DNA from: Pseudomonas syringae pv. cilantro
GTDB taxonomy: Bacteria > Pseudomonadota > Gammaproteobacteria > Pseudomonadales > Pseudomonadaceae
Assembly (NCBI RefSeq): GCF_001293775.1
Contig: NZ_LGLN01000014.1
Location: 7,711 to 52,003, forward strand
Length of the DNA stretch: 44,293 nt
Reading direction: 5' to 3'
The position numbers and the translations under genes are program-made. The stretch's first letter is position 1. Each line of letters starts with the position of its first letter. The notes beneath the pieces were generated by a model. That model saw nothing but the letters and a program-made list of their open reading frames with translations. It did no database searches and was not told the DNA's origin. Shown here piece by piece: positions 28,511 through 37,327 of this stretch.

Positions 28511-30202
28511 TCAGACCGAACGACGACGGTAGGCACGATAGTGCGGCAACCAGAAATTACGCTCGATGGCCGCCAGTAACGCCTCCTCCGAGGTTTCCAG
28601 CGCCAACCCTTCCAGTTGGGCTTCCTTGGCCACCGCCAGAGCAATCTTGCGGCTCACTTGCTGGATCTCCTTGAGCGGCGGCAATACCGCATCGCCCTGC
28701 CCCGTGACCATCGGCGAACAATCGGCCAGCGCGTTGGACGCCGCCATCAGCATGCGGTCCGTGATGCGCGATGCCTTGCAGGCCACCACACCCAGGCCGA
28801 TACCGGGGAAAATATAAGAGTTGTTGCACTGGGCAATGTGCACGGTCCGGCCGTTTATCTCGACCGGCGCAAACGGGCTTCCGGTAGCAACCAGAGCATT
28901 GCCGTCAGTCCAGCGCAGGATTTCTTCCGGCGTGGCCTCGACCTTGGAAGTCGGGTTCGACAACGGCATTACCAGCGGTTTGGCGCAATGCTTGTGCATC
29001 TCGCGGATGACCTGCTCGGTGAACAGGCCGCGCTGGCCGGACACGCCGATCAATACGGTCGCACCGGCATGAGTCACCACATCGAGCAGTTGCGGATATG
29101 CCTCGTCACCCGCGATCCAGCCGGCTATATCATCCGGCTTCTGCGCCAGTCGTTGCTGGAAGTCGAGCAAGTTGTCCATGCCTTCGGTCAACAAACCAAA
29201 ACGATCAACCATGAAGATACGCTGGCGTGCCTCGCTTTCGCTGAGCCCTTCGATGCGCATCGCCGCAATGATGTGCTCGGCAATCCCGCAACCTGCCGAA
29301 CCCGCGCCGACAAACACCACTTTCTGCTGGCCGAGGGTTTCGTTCTTGGCCTTGCAAGCCGCCAGCAATGTGCCCACGGCAACCGACGCGGTGCCCTGAA
29401 TGTCGTCGTTGAAGCAGCACAGCTCGTCCCGATACTTTTCAAGCAACGGCATGGCGTTGGACTGGGCGAAATCTTCGAACTGCAACAGCACATCCGGCCA
29501 GCGACGCTGTACCGCATCGATGAACAGCGCGATGAAGTCTTCGTATTCCTTGCCGGTTACCCGCTCATGGCGCCAGCCCATGTACATCGGGTCATCAAGC
29601 AGTTCGCGGTTATTGGTGCCCACGTCGAGCACGATTGGCAAGGTGTAGGCCGGGCTGATCCCGCCGCATGCGGTGTACAACGACAGCTTGCCGATCGGGA
29701 TGCCCATGCCGCCGATGCCCTGATCACCCAGACCGAGAATTCGCTCGCTGTCGGTCACGACAATGATCTTGATCCGGTCTTTGGTGGCGCTGCGCAGGAT
29801 GTCATCGATGCGGTCACGCTCAGGGTAAGAAATGAACAGGCCGCGATGGGTGCGGTAGATCTTGGAGAATTCCTGACACGCTTGCCCCACAGTCGGGGTG
29901 TAGATGATCGGCAACATCTCGTCCAGATGCGAATCCAGCAGACGGAAAAACAGCGTCTCGTTGTTGTCCTGAATCGAACGCAGGTAAATATGCTTGTCCA
30001 GGTCGCTCGCGCACTGCTTGTACTGGCTGTAGACCCGGGTGACTTGCTCTTCGATGGTTTCGACGTTCTGCGGCAACAGCCCGATCAGATTGAACTCGAC
30101 CCGCTCTTGCGGGGTAAAGGCACTGCCCTTGTTCAGCAGGGGCATTTCCAGCAGCGAGGGTCCTGCGTAGGAAATGTATAAAGGTCGCGAAGTCTTGGTC
30201 AT
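28511..30202 (-). CDS. maeA: NAD-dependent malic enzyme
   Basis: A 563-residue oxidative decarboxylase converting malate to pyruvate and CO2 with NAD. The malic domain has [12 protein letters not shown] (catalytic tyrosine) and [18 protein letters not shown] with the catalytic lysine. The Rossmann domain has [16 protein letters not shown]. The length matches the SfcA/MaeA type, and no phosphotransacetylase domain is attached. The start MTKTSRPLY at 30202 has AGAGAAA upstream; the longer frame to 30271 is basic and unlike the family. Confidence 0.92.
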   Translation of the reverse strand: MTKTSRPLYISYAGPSLLEMPLLNKGSAFTPQERVEFNLIGLLPQNVETIEEQVTRVYSQYKQCASDLDKHIYLRSIQDNNETLFFRLLDSHLDEMLPIIYTPTVGQACQEFSKIYRTHRGLFISYPERDRIDDILRSATKDRIKIIVVTDSERILGLGDQGIGGMGIPIGKLSLYTACGGISPAYTLPIVLDVGTNNRELLDDPMYMGWRHERVTGKEYEDFIALFIDAVQRRWPDVLLQFEDFAQSNAMPLLEKYRDELCCFNDDIQGTASVAVGTLLAACKAKNETLGQQKVVFVGAGSAGCGIAEHIIAAMRIEGLSESEARQRIFMVDRFGLLTEGMDNLLDFQQRLAQKPDDIAGWIAGDEAYPQLLDVVTHAGATVLIGVSGQRGLFTEQVIREMHKHCAKPLVMPLSNPTSKVEATPEEILRWTDGNALVATGSPFAPVEINGRTVHIAQCNNSYIFPGIGLGVVACKASRITDRMLMAASNALADCSPMVTGQGDAVLPPLKEIQQVSRKIALAVAKEAQLEGLALETSEEALLAAIERNFWLPHYRAYRRRSV

Positions 30203-30513
30203 TTTCTCTAATCGCCTTTTTCGTCTACTCATTAATTCTGTACGTCGACCGAGGCGGGCAGCCTGGCTCATTTCTTATTGTTTTTTCTTGTCGCCAGCTC
30301 TCAATCAGGCCACGCCGAACACTGTTCGGCGGGTCAGGTCAGGGAGCACATATTACGCGCCTGAGGAGCGGTTGCGACAATTTGTCACGCAACGGGAGAC
30401 TCATAACGCTTTTGCAGACACACACCTCCGCCACCAGCGACCAGTAATCGCCGGAGGGAAGGCCCGCAATATTGAGTGAGAAAGCCCCGACAGTCGCCAA
30501 GGGCCGTTGGCCG
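30203..30513. other. Intergenic region between the GvpU-like gene and maeA
   Basis: This 311-bp gap carries the maeA promoter region. It contains a tight inverted repeat, CGCCGAAC at 30313-30320 and GTTCGGCG at 30324-30331 with an ACT loop. The repeat could be the end of the GvpU-like transcript or a control site for maeA. No coding frame is convincing. Confidence 0.5.
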
Positions 30514-30996
30514 TCAGGAGGCGCCTGGTTTTTCGGCAATGAGGCCAATGGTGAAACCATCGACCGCAGCAATCCTGCCACGCCACAGCACACGCGAATC
30601 ACAGATCGGGTGACCATCTGTGGAATAGGTCCGGCAGTCCTTCAAATGAATGAAGTGGAAAGCGGGTGTGTCTTGCGACGATTCACCTGGCTTGAAAGAA
30701 AGGATCATCTCCTTCATGGACGCTTCGGTACCGTTGTCGAACTGGCTGAAGGGTGCAGAAATGTCCTCGGCCATCTGGTCGAAATAATCGTCATGGGAAA
30801 TCAGGTGCCCGGAAACCAGATTCCCGCCAACAGACAGCGTAACGCCCATCTCGACCTTGGTGTTGGCGACAAACTTGACCAGCCATTGAAGCAGCCAGTC
30901 AATCTGCTTGCCCTGCCACTTGAGCTGGGCAATCACGTCATCATGGCTCTGACTTGGAGAAGGTTGCGCCTTTTGCTCTTGATCTACGTCCGACAT
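30514..30996 (-). CDS. GvpU-like small acidic protein
   Basis: A 160-residue protein with an acidic, coiled start and a middle segment (about 45-75, TKVEMGVTLSVGGNLVSGHL) that resembles proteins annotated as gas vesicle accessory GvpU. I recall this family from non-vesiculate pseudomonads as well, and no gas vesicle gene is present here, so any gas vesicle role is unlikely. AGGAG precedes the ATG at 30996. It borders the accessory patch downstream of tRNA-Ser. The family call is tentative. Confidence 0.5.
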   Translation of the reverse strand: MSDVDQEQKAQPSPSQSHDDVIAQLKWQGKQIDWLLQWLVKFVANTKVEMGVTLSVGGNLVSGHLISHDDYFDQMAEDISAPFSQFDNGTEASMKEMILSFKPGESSQDTPAFHFIHLKDCRTYSTDGHPICDSRVLWRGRIAAVDGFTIGLIAEKPGAS

Positions 30997-31156
30997 CAGA
31001 AAGCTCCTCGCCTCAAAAAACGTTGAACCCAAGGTATAGATCAGATCGGGTGAAAGCGAAACCGGGAGGGGTGAATAGTTTGCGATTGGTGATGAGGGCT
31101 TGATCATTCTGACTTTTTTCAGTCGTTCGAGGTGGCGATCCGGCGACTCCGTCGCG

Positions 31157-31190
31157 TTGACAGGACAGAATTATGGCCTCATTCTGTCCT
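31157..31190 (+). promoter_or_regulatory. Promoter and palindromic operator of the phd-parE module
   Basis: A consensus -35 hexamer TTGACA (31157-31162) leads into a perfect inverted repeat, AGGACAGAAT (31162-31171) and ATTCTGTCCT (31181-31190), with a nine-base centre. The palindrome covers the spacer and expected -10 area, 32 bases before the antitoxin start. This placement fits autorepression by a Phd/YefM antitoxin. Confidence 0.65.
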
Positions 31191-31221
31191 TCCAATGACG
31201 GACAAAGAAGAGAATCCCACA

Positions 31222-31482
31222 ATGTCTCTGGCGACCCACATCAGGCCTATTACCTACCTAAAAACGAGTGCGGCCGAGATAGTCAAAGAATTCTCTGTCA
31301 ACCCGGAGCCTATAATCATTACCCAGAATGGCGAACCCAAAATGGTCGTCATGGATATTCACGACTACGAAAAGCAGCAAGAGACACTCGCGTTACTAAA
31401 GCTATTGGCGTTGGGCACCAAGGAAATCAAAGAAGGGAAATTTAGCGATGCGAACGCTTTCCTCGATGAAATGGATGATTAA
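31222..31482 (+). CDS. Phd/YefM-family antitoxin
   Basis: An 86-residue antitoxin with the family pattern RPITYLKTSAAEIVKEF, then EPIIITQNGEPKMVVMDIHDYEK. The N-terminal half binds DNA as a dimer and the C-terminal tail neutralises the toxin. It begins 32 bases after a palindromic operator and ends two bases before the toxin gene. Since the toxin gene is broken, this is now a solitary antitoxin. Its A+T-rich codon use differs from that of the core genes, which suggests acquisition. Confidence 0.88.
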   Translation: MSLATHIRPITYLKTSAAEIVKEFSVNPEPIIITQNGEPKMVVMDIHDYEKQQETLALLKLLALGTKEIKEGKFSDANAFLDEMDD

Positions 31483-31484
31483 AA

Positions 31485-31920
31485 ATGACAAGAAACATTG
31501 TCATCCTTGAAAGTGCCAAGGACGATTTCAAAGAAATAAAGATTTATGTGCACAGCGAGTTCGGAGAGCCCATCTGGAAGGCGGTAAATGCTGAATACAA
31601 AGCGGCCTTCAAGGAAATCCAAAGGAATCCCGAATACGGCACTGACATTGAAGAGCTAAGGACCCTCTGAAAAAGCCCTTTTTTTGGAGAGAAACCGGGC
31701 TGGAGCGCCTGTATTTACTGGCTTCTATTTTTGAAGAAGAGGCTTTTTCAGACCTTCCCTAAAGCAACTTGGTTTTTCCAACATAAAATCCAGACTCGTC
31801 AGGCAGACCAGGGTTATTTATGAGTTTGACGACGCCACGGTCTACGTCCGAATGCTTATTAGCACCAAAAGAGATTTTGGCAGGCATTTGATGAAAAGGG
31901 TGTTGTCTCAAAAGATCTAG
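31485..31920 (+). pseudogene. ParE/RelE-family toxin gene disrupted by a 99-bp MITE
   Basis: The reading frame starts at 31485 (MTRNIVILESAKDDFKEI) and runs 58 codons to EEL, then hits a stop inside an inserted element. The remainder (KQLGFSNIKSRLVRQTRVIY onward, ending VLSQKI) resumes after the element at 31762, in a different frame, and stops at 31918-31920. Joining at the CTAA target with one copy removed gives an uninterrupted 110-residue ParE/RelE toxin, the usual size. As it stands the product is 61 residues and lacks the C-terminal beta-strands and basic residues of the toxin, so it is expected to be inactive. The final TAG also forms part of the CTAG target site of a second element. 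Confidence 0.9.
31660..31758. mobile_element. 99-bp MITE with CTAA target duplication (IS5-type ends)
   Basis: The terminal inverted repeats are GGACCCTCTGAAAAAGCC on the left and, read from the right end, GGAAGGTCTGAAAAAGCC; they match at 15 of 18 positions. The element is flanked by direct CTAA copies at 31656-31659 and 31759-31762, matching the YTAR target preference of IS5-type elements. It codes for nothing. The right repeat shares GGAAGGTCTGAA with the IS end at 31921, so that IS family probably moved it. Confidence 0.88.
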
Positions 31921-32039
31921 GGAAGGTCTGAAGCAGGCATCGATTTTTGATGCCCTCGTGGGCTGAGTTTCAAAAAAACTCTCCCGATTAGATAAGTTAG
32001 AGGTTTTCCCGCTTTTAACTCATCGCACTTCCTTCAAAC

Positions 32040-32061
32040 AACGCCTTTCCAAGGCGTTTTT
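32040..32061 (+). terminator. Rho-independent terminator inside the IS remnant
   Basis: AACGCCTT and AAGGCGTT flank a three-base loop and are followed by T residues on the plus strand. It would stop transcripts coming from the broken toxin operon. Confidence 0.7.
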
Positions 32062-32066
32062 CCGCA

Positions 32067-32505
32067 TTACAGGCGCACCTCTCCCATCGCCAGCAGCCGT
32101 TTTCGCACCATCCAGAGGTTCGACAAGGCAAACAGAGTGGCCTGTTGCGCGGTGTTTTTAGCCAGCCCGCGAAACCGGACTTTCGTATAACCAAACTGGC
32201 GCTTGATCACGCGAAACGGATGTTCAACCTTCGCCCGCAACTGGGCTTTCGTGAACTCGATTTTGCGATGGACCCGTGCGATCAAACTTTTCTCGCCATG
32301 CTTTTTATAACTGCTTGGTCGGGCCGCAATTGACCAAATTATCTGGCGATCCTGATGCTCCGCACGCTTGTCCACGCCGGTGTAGCCCGCATCACCACTG
32401 ACATAGGTTCCTCACAGTGTAGCAATTGATCGACCTGAGTCACGTCCGCCACATTCGCCGCAGTACCTACCAGGCTATGGTCTAAACCCAACTCGGCATT
32501 CGCCC
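32067..32505 (-). pseudogene. IS5-family transposase, 5'-truncated and frameshifted
   Basis: The C-terminal part reads TYVSGDAGYTGVDKRAEHQD through KAQLRAKVEHPFRVIKRQFG to LLAMGEVRL, with the DAGY region and the EHPFRVIK glutamate typical of IS5 DDE transposases. Near 32405-32412 the frame breaks: upstream GLDHSLVGTAANVADVTQVD is in another frame, consistent with a one-base loss in GAGGAAACC. Upstream of about 32505 the similarity stops at an in-frame stop. More than half of the N-terminal part is missing, so it cannot be active. Confidence 0.85.
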
Positions 32506-32733
32506 TCTCCTATGAGCAACAAGGGCAACCCCCCTGCTCCGCATCATAGGTCGTCGCAGAGATGACGGTTAATGGGACTAGACAGAATGGAACACCGAAG
32601 AAAAAAGACAGACGAAAAAAAACCCTTCTTGAGCAATCTCGCAAAAATTCTTTTAGAAATATTGCTACAAAAGACTGCTACAAAATGGGTTTCTCAAAGC
32701 CTATAACGTGTTGATTTTAAAGGCTTTTTTGTA
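32506..32733. other. Gene-free stretch between IS remnant and tRNA-Ser
   Basis: This is A+T-rich with no reading frame. It contains a near-repeat TGCTACAAAA around 32663-32686 and, next to the tRNA, the arms AAAGCCT (32696-32702) and AGGCTTT (32721-32727) followed by T residues on the plus strand. I see no copy of the tRNA 3' end here. Confidence 0.55.
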
Positions 32734-32824
32734 ATGGCGGAGAGATAGGGATTCGAACCCTAGGTACCGGTGAAGGTACAACGGATTTCGAATCCGTCCC
32801 ATTCGGCCACTCTGGCATCTCTCC
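32734..32824 (-). tRNA. tRNA-Ser (anticodon CGA)
   Basis: On the minus strand the gene begins GGAGAGATGCCAGAGTGG and ends with an encoded CCA. The acceptor stem GGAGAGA pairs with TCTCTCC, the anticodon stem-loop is ACGGATTCGAAATCCGT (CGA), the long variable arm GTACCTTCACCGGTAC is typical of serine tRNAs, and the T arm is GGGTTCGAATCCC. It lies 91 bp downstream of purC in the same direction. Its 3' end faces the mobile-element patch. Confidence 0.95.
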
Positions 32825-32851
32825 AACGGCGCGAATCATACCAGCATTGGT

Positions 32852-32884
32852 GCGGAAGGCGAAGCCCTTCCGCTGATTTTTTTC
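32852..32884 (+). terminator. Hairpin with T-run between tRNA-Ser and purC
   Basis: GCGGAAGG and CCTTCCGC flank a six-base loop, and a run of Ts follows on the plus strand. In that orientation it would block transcription entering purC antisense. It may also end some purC transcripts. Confidence 0.65.
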
Positions 32885-32915
32885 GTGCTATCAAGCGCTT
32901 GCGTGTTTTTTCCGC

Positions 32916-33626
32916 TTACAGCGGTACGCCCAGACGGTTTGCGACTTCTTCGTAAGCTTCGATAACGTCGCCCAGGCCCTGACGGAAGCGGTCTTTGTCC
33001 ATTTTCTTGCGGGTATCCTTGTCCCAGAGGCGGCAGCCGTCCGGGCTGAATTCGTCGCCGAGGACGATTTCACCGTGGAATACACCGAACTCGAGTTTGA
33101 AGTCGACCAGCAACAGGCCAGCGTCGTCGAACAGCTTGGTCAGCACTTCGTTGACTTTGATCGACAGTTCTTTCATGCGAACCAGTTGCTCGGCGGTGCC
33201 CCAGCCGAATGCCACTACGTGGGATTCGTTGATGAACGGGTCGCCCTTGGCGTCATCCTTGAGGAACAGCTCGAAGGTGTACGGGTTGAGCCTGGTGCCT
33301 TCTTCAATGCCCAGGCGCTTGACCAGGCTGCCCGCGGCGTAGTTACGCACGACGCATTCGACCGGGATCATGTCCAGTTTCTTGACCAGGCACTCGTTGT
33401 CGCCCAGCAGCTTGTCGAATTGAGTCGGAATACCCGCTTCTTCGAGCTTCTGCATGATGAAGGCGTTGAATTTGTTATTCACCATGCCTTTGCGGTCGAG
33501 CTGTTCGATGCGCTTGCCGTCGAACGCCGAGGTGTCGTTGCGGAACAGCAGGATCAAGCGGTCAGCGTCGTCGGTCTTGTAAACCGATTTGGCTTTGCCG
33601 CGGTAGAGTTCTTCACGTTTTTCCAT
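32916..33626 (-). CDS. purC: SAICAR synthase (phosphoribosylaminoimidazole-succinocarboxamide synthase)
   Basis: A 236-residue purine biosynthesis enzyme that joins aspartate to CAIR with ATP. It starts [20 protein letters not shown], the usual purC N-terminus, and contains the ATP-grasp-like segments [28 protein letters not shown] and [14 protein letters not shown]. The length matches the family. GGAG precedes the ATG at 33626. It is the last protein gene of the dapA-bamC-MBL-purC unit. Confidence 0.95.
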   Translation of the reverse strand: MEKREELYRGKAKSVYKTDDADRLILLFRNDTSAFDGKRIEQLDRKGMVNNKFNAFIMQKLEEAGIPTQFDKLLGDNECLVKKLDMIPVECVVRNYAAGSLVKRLGIEEGTRLNPYTFELFLKDDAKGDPFINESHVVAFGWGTAEQLVRMKELSIKVNEVLTKLFDDAGLLLVDFKLEFGVFHGEIVLGDEFSPDGCRLWDKDTRKKMDKDRFRQGLGDVIEAYEEVANRLGVPL

Positions 33627-33654
33627 GATGGGCTCCGCTTGCTAAGTAGTTGGG

Positions 33655-34413
33655 CTAGGCGATGTGTCGCCAGTCGAGCCCTGAATCTTGATCGGCCAGT
33701 TGCAGCCAGTCCGGATCGCACCCGAGGGTGTCGACAAAACATTGCCGGGCCAGATGCGGCAGGTTGTTCTTGCTGCTGAGATGCGCCAGCACCAGGTGCT
33801 GAAGGTCCTGCCATCCCAGTTCGCTCACCAGGCTGGCGGCCTGATGATTATTCAAATGCCCTGTTTCACAACCGACACGCTGCTTGAGGAAGACCGGGTA
33901 CTGGCCTCGGGCAAGCATGTCGCGACAGTGGTTGGCCTCGATCATCAAGGCATCCAGGCCGTGATACCGCTGCAGCACGTTGGAACAGTAGGAGCCAAGG
34001 TCGGTCAGCAGGCCGAAGCGGCGTTCGCCATTATTGAAGACAAACTGCGTCGGTTCGAGAGCATCATGAGCAACGGACACCACTTCGATGTCCAGTGATC
34101 CGATCTGCACGCTCTCCCCTCCCGCGAAAAATCCGGCAACCTCCACCGGCTTGCGCATCCCGCGCAAGGTGCCGCTGCTGAGATAAACCGGCACATCGTA
34201 ACGCCGCGACAGCAAACCCACGCCATGCACATGATCGGCATGTTCGTGGGTCACCAGAATCGCACTCAGCTGGCTGGCCGCGACGCCCAGACGAGCCAGT
34301 CGGCGCTCGGTTTCCCGCAGGGAGAAGCCGCAATCGACCAGAACGTACGTATCGTTGCTTGCGACCAGCGTGCCGTTGCCACGACTGCCGCTGCCGAGAA
34401 CTGCGAAACGCAC
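33655..34413 (-). CDS. MBL-fold metallo-hydrolase (YycJ/WalJ-like)
   Basis: A 252-residue metallo-beta-lactamase-fold protein. The metal-binding motif is THEHADHVHGVG (HxHxDH, near residue 55), and further metal histidines are in ANHCRD and AHLSSKNNLPHL. It fits the YycJ/WalJ group of putative exonucleases. Translation begins with GTG at 34413, the base next to the bamC stop codon, so coupling is tight. Its place between bamC and purC is conserved in Pseudomonas as I remember it. Confidence 0.85.
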   Translation of the reverse strand: MRFAVLGSGSRGNGTLVASNDTYVLVDCGFSLRETERRLARLGVAASQLSAILVTHEHADHVHGVGLLSRRYDVPVYLSSGTLRGMRKPVEVAGFFAGGESVQIGSLDIEVVSVAHDALEPTQFVFNNGERRFGLLTDLGSYCSNVLQRYHGLDALMIEANHCRDMLARGQYPVFLKQRVGCETGHLNNHQAASLVSELGWQDLQHLVLAHLSSKNNLPHLARQCFVDTLGCDPDWLQLADQDSGLDWRHIA

Positions 34414-35532
34414 TTAACCCAGGTTGTCTTGAATGACACTCAACACCCGGCGAGCGACATCCGCCGGCGCCACAGTGTTGATGTTCTTCTCGACGGTCAC
34501 TTGAACGTTGTCACCCACCTTGCTCAGGCGAACCTGATAACGCTCGGCGCGGGCATCGACTTCTTCCTTGCTGGACTTGCTGCCGAACATGCGACCGAAG
34601 AAACCGGGCTCGTTGTCAGGTGTTTTCGCTTTCTCGGCCAGGTTGATGTAGTACAGGCCCAGGCTGCGGTTGATATCTTCTACACGCCAGTCGCCCTGAT
34701 CCAGCGCACGGCCGACACTCGACCACGCACGGTCCAGATCGGCACCCAGGTTCAATATCGGGTTGCCGCTGCCATCTTCGCTGAGTGCAACCCGGCTCGG
34801 GGTGTCGTAGTCACGCGCAGCCAGCAGGGAGATCGACCCGCCCTTTTCAGCGTTGCGGCCCATGCTGGCGAGCAGGTCGTCAGTCAGTGCAGCGTCAAGG
34901 CCCAGGTTGGTGGTGCGGTTCGGGAACGGCACGTCAGCGGTGCTGCCGGCAGGACGCTCGACGCTGACCACGTAGACTTCACTGGTGTTGCGCTGCACGC
35001 CCGGCTCGATACGAACCCGCACGCGGGTTTCTGCATCGGCAGCCACACCGGCCGCACTCAGGCGCTTGGCCACTGACGCGGACAGCTCGTCCAGACGCTG
35101 CCACGAGGAGCTGAATTCACCAGTCTGCGGACGCTCTTCAGCGATACGGAAACCGTTGTCTTCGAAATACTGGTGAGCCACAGGCCAGACTTCGGCAGGT
35201 TGGCGCTGCGCCAGAATCCAGTGTGCATCGCCACTCTTCTGCAGGCTGAAATCGCTCGACTCGGAAGTCGCGGCCAGCGGCTGCGGACGAGGAACGGTGT
35301 ATTCCCCCTCTTTCTGAGTGCTGTCAGCCACGTTGCGCGGGATCGGCAGCAACGGGTCGAGACGCTTGACGCCGGTGACGTCGGCAGGCAACTGCATCGG
35401 TGCAGTCTGAGTAGCTTGAAGGTAATCGCTCCCGCGATCACGGAAGTAACCATCTTCGCCCCAGAGCCAACCGCAACCGCTGGTGCTGGAAATGATAAGA
35501 GCAAGTGCGGAAAGTCCGGCCAATCGCTTCAT
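34414..35532 (-). CDS. bamC: Outer-membrane assembly lipoprotein BamC
   Basis: A 372-residue lipoprotein of the Bam complex, which inserts beta-barrels into the outer membrane. The signal peptide ends in the lipobox STSGC (cysteine about residue 20), followed by an extended segment and two helix-grip domains. It is 18 bp downstream of dapA, the same order as in E. coli. The start at 35532 has GGAAG upstream; the longer frame to 35550 would overlap the dapA end. Confidence 0.9.
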   Translation of the reverse strand: MKRLAGLSALALIISSTSGCGWLWGEDGYFRDRGSDYLQATQTAPMQLPADVTGVKRLDPLLPIPRNVADSTQKEGEYTVPRPQPLAATSESSDFSLQKSGDAHWILAQRQPAEVWPVAHQYFEDNGFRIAEERPQTGEFSSSWQRLDELSASVAKRLSAAGVAADAETRVRVRIEPGVQRNTSEVYVVSVERPAGSTADVPFPNRTTNLGLDAALTDDLLASMGRNAEKGGSISLLAARDYDTPSRVALSEDGSGNPILNLGADLDRAWSSVGRALDQGDWRVEDINRSLGLYYINLAEKAKTPDNEPGFFGRMFGSKSSKEEVDARAERYQVRLSKVGDNVQVTVEKNINTVAPADVARRVLSVIQDNLG

Positions 35533-35550
35533 TGCGTGATACTTCCTCAA

Positions 35551-36429
35551 TTAAACCAGGACGCCGGACTGGCGCATGGCCTGACGCAGCGGTTCGTGAC
35601 AGGCTTCGCTGAGCCAGGTCAGTGGCAGACGGATACCGTCCGGCATCAGACCCATTTCATGCAAAGCCCATTTCACGGGGATAGGGTTGGATTCGATGAA
35701 CAAGGTGTTGTTAAGCGGGCTGAGCGTCTCGTGAATCGCCCGTGCAGCCTCGGCATCGCCACGCATGGCGGCCGCACACAGCTCGCTCATGGCGCGCGGC
35801 GCAATGTTGGCGGTCACGGAGATATTGCCCTTGCCACCCAGCAGCATCAGCTCGACAGCCGTGGCGTCGTCACCGGAGTACACCAGAAAATCGCTGCTGA
35901 CGCTGGCCAGGATGTCCTTGGCGCGCTGCAGGTTACCAGTGGCTTCCTTGATACCGATGATGTTTTTTACAGCCGACAGGCGCGCAACGGTTTCCGGCAG
36001 CATGTCGCAGGCCGTACGGCCCGGCACGTTGTAGAGGATCTGCGGGATGTCTACGGCATTGGCGATGTGGCTGAAATGCTGGAACAGGCCTTCCTGCGTC
36101 GGCTTGTTGTAATAAGGCGTTACCAGCAGGCACGCATCAGCGCCAGCAGTCTTGGCGTTGGTGGTCAGCTCGACCGCTTCGCGCGTCGAATTGGCGCCCG
36201 TACCGGCGATGACCGGAATACGACCTGCAACCTGAGCGACCACACGGCGGATGACTTCGATGTGTTCGTTCACATCCAGCGTCGCCGATTCACCGGTGGT
36301 GCCGACGGCAACAATGGCGTTGGTGCCCTCTTGCAAGTGGAAGTCAACCAGTTTGCTCAGGCTGTCCCAGTCCAGACGACCTTGTGCATCCATTGGTGTG
36401 ACCAGTGCCACCATACTGCCCGCAATCAT
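35551..36429 (-). CDS. dapA: 4-hydroxy-tetrahydrodipicolinate synthase
   Basis: A 292-residue class I aldolase-type enzyme at the start of the lysine and meso-diaminopimelate pathway. It has GTTGESATL (substrate-binding threonines), [11 protein letters not shown] (tyrosine and arginine of the active site) and IGIKEATGN with the Schiff-base lysine. The start [13 protein letters not shown] at 36429 has AGGAG upstream. It heads the operon with bamC, the MBL gene and purC and is divergent from gcvR. Confidence 0.95.
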   Translation of the reverse strand: MIAGSMVALVTPMDAQGRLDWDSLSKLVDFHLQEGTNAIVAVGTTGESATLDVNEHIEVIRRVVAQVAGRIPVIAGTGANSTREAVELTTNAKTAGADACLLVTPYYNKPTQEGLFQHFSHIANAVDIPQILYNVPGRTACDMLPETVARLSAVKNIIGIKEATGNLQRAKDILASVSSDFLVYSGDDATAVELMLLGGKGNISVTANIAPRAMSELCAAAMRGDAEAARAIHETLSPLNNTLFIESNPIPVKWALHEMGLMPDGIRLPLTWLSEACHEPLRQAMRQSGVLV

Positions 36430-36754
36430 GCAACCGCTCCTGCCGGAAAAAGAGAGCGGTAATGGTACTGGCGCTATCAGCCTTGTACAAGCGAAGTACC
36501 ACGCTCTGAGCATTCCCCTGAGCGATGGTTTTCGCTACCCTTCGTCCTTTGATCGGTACTGGTCATCTGCGCACCTCGCTCAATCGGTCGAATTTGTCGC
36601 CAGAAGCCCCGTCCCAGTGCATTCCAGCCTGGTCATGGCATGTCCATGCAGGTCAGGCGCTCCGGGACCCGGATCGACATCTCGCGACACCGATTGTCGA
36701 AACAGCCCCGCAGGTCCGAAAAAGTACCGACCGCTCATCGTCTAGGAATGCTGC
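36430..36754. other. Divergent promoter region dapA/gcvR
   Basis: This 325-bp gap separates two oppositely read operons and must hold both promoters. I could not assign hexamers with confidence. No convincing small gene or strong hairpin is visible. Confidence 0.45.
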
Positions 36755-37318
36755 ATGTCGTCCACCCCCACAGTTCGCGAACAATTCCTTGTCATCAGTG
36801 CCCTTGGCGCAAACCCCATGGAGCTGACCAACGTCCTGTGCCGTGCCAGCCATGAAAACCGTTGCTCGGTCGTGACCTCGCGCCTGACCCGCCATGGCGA
36901 GTGCAGCGCACTGATTCTTCAGGTCTCCGGCAGCTGGGACGCTCTGGCGCGCCTTGAAACCGGTTTGCCGGGGCTTTCCAAGAAGCACGCGTTCACGACC
37001 AGCGTCGTGCGCAGCGCCACTCTGGAAAACCGCCCGGAAGCCCTGCCCTACGTGGCTTACGTGAGCTCGGCCTACCGCCCGGACATCATCAATGAGCTGT
37101 GCCAGTTCTTCATCGACCATAACGTCGAGCTGGAAAACCTGATCTGCGATACGTACCAGGCGCCACAGACAGGCGGCACGATGCTTAACGCCACGTTCAC
37201 CGTTACGCTGCCGGCCGGCACGCAAATCAGCTGGCTGCGCGATCAGTTTCTCGATTTCGCCGACGCGCTCAATCTGGACGCACTGATCGAACCCTGGCGC
37301 CCACAAGCCCCAATGTAA
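36755..37318 (+). CDS. gcvR: ACT-domain glycine cleavage system repressor GcvR
   Basis: A 187-residue protein with two ACT domains (about 10-85 and 95-175), fitting GcvR, which in E. coli holds the activator GcvA inactive when glycine is low. AGGA lies upstream of the ATG at 36755. Bcp follows nine bases after its stop codon. The E. coli role may not carry over exactly; the ACT family assignment is solid. Confidence 0.85.
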   Translation: MSSTPTVREQFLVISALGANPMELTNVLCRASHENRCSVVTSRLTRHGECSALILQVSGSWDALARLETGLPGLSKKHAFTTSVVRSATLENRPEALPYVAYVSSAYRPDIINELCQFFIDHNVELENLICDTYQAPQTGGTMLNATFTVTLPAGTQISWLRDQFLDFADALNLDALIEPWRPQAPM

Positions 37319-37327
37319 GGAGTTCCC

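Larger units (their letters stand above)
31921..32505 (-). mobile_element. Remnant of an IS5-family insertion sequence
   Basis: The left end GGAAGGTCTGAA begins at 31921, directly after CTAG, a YTAR-type target. The transposase is read on the minus strand and ends at 32067. No matching right end with a CTAG copy is seen, so the element is truncated. Confidence 0.75.

Noticed and set aside
28616..30181. A 521-codon plus-strand frame opposite maeA
   Set aside because: The malic enzyme on the minus strand has all catalytic motifs; the opposite frame lacks a ribosome site and domain features.
32570..32585. CTAG near 32574-32577 as the right-hand target copy of the IS5-type element
   Set aside because: The bases before it do not match the expected inverted GGAAGGTCTGAA end, so a four-base match is not meaningful.
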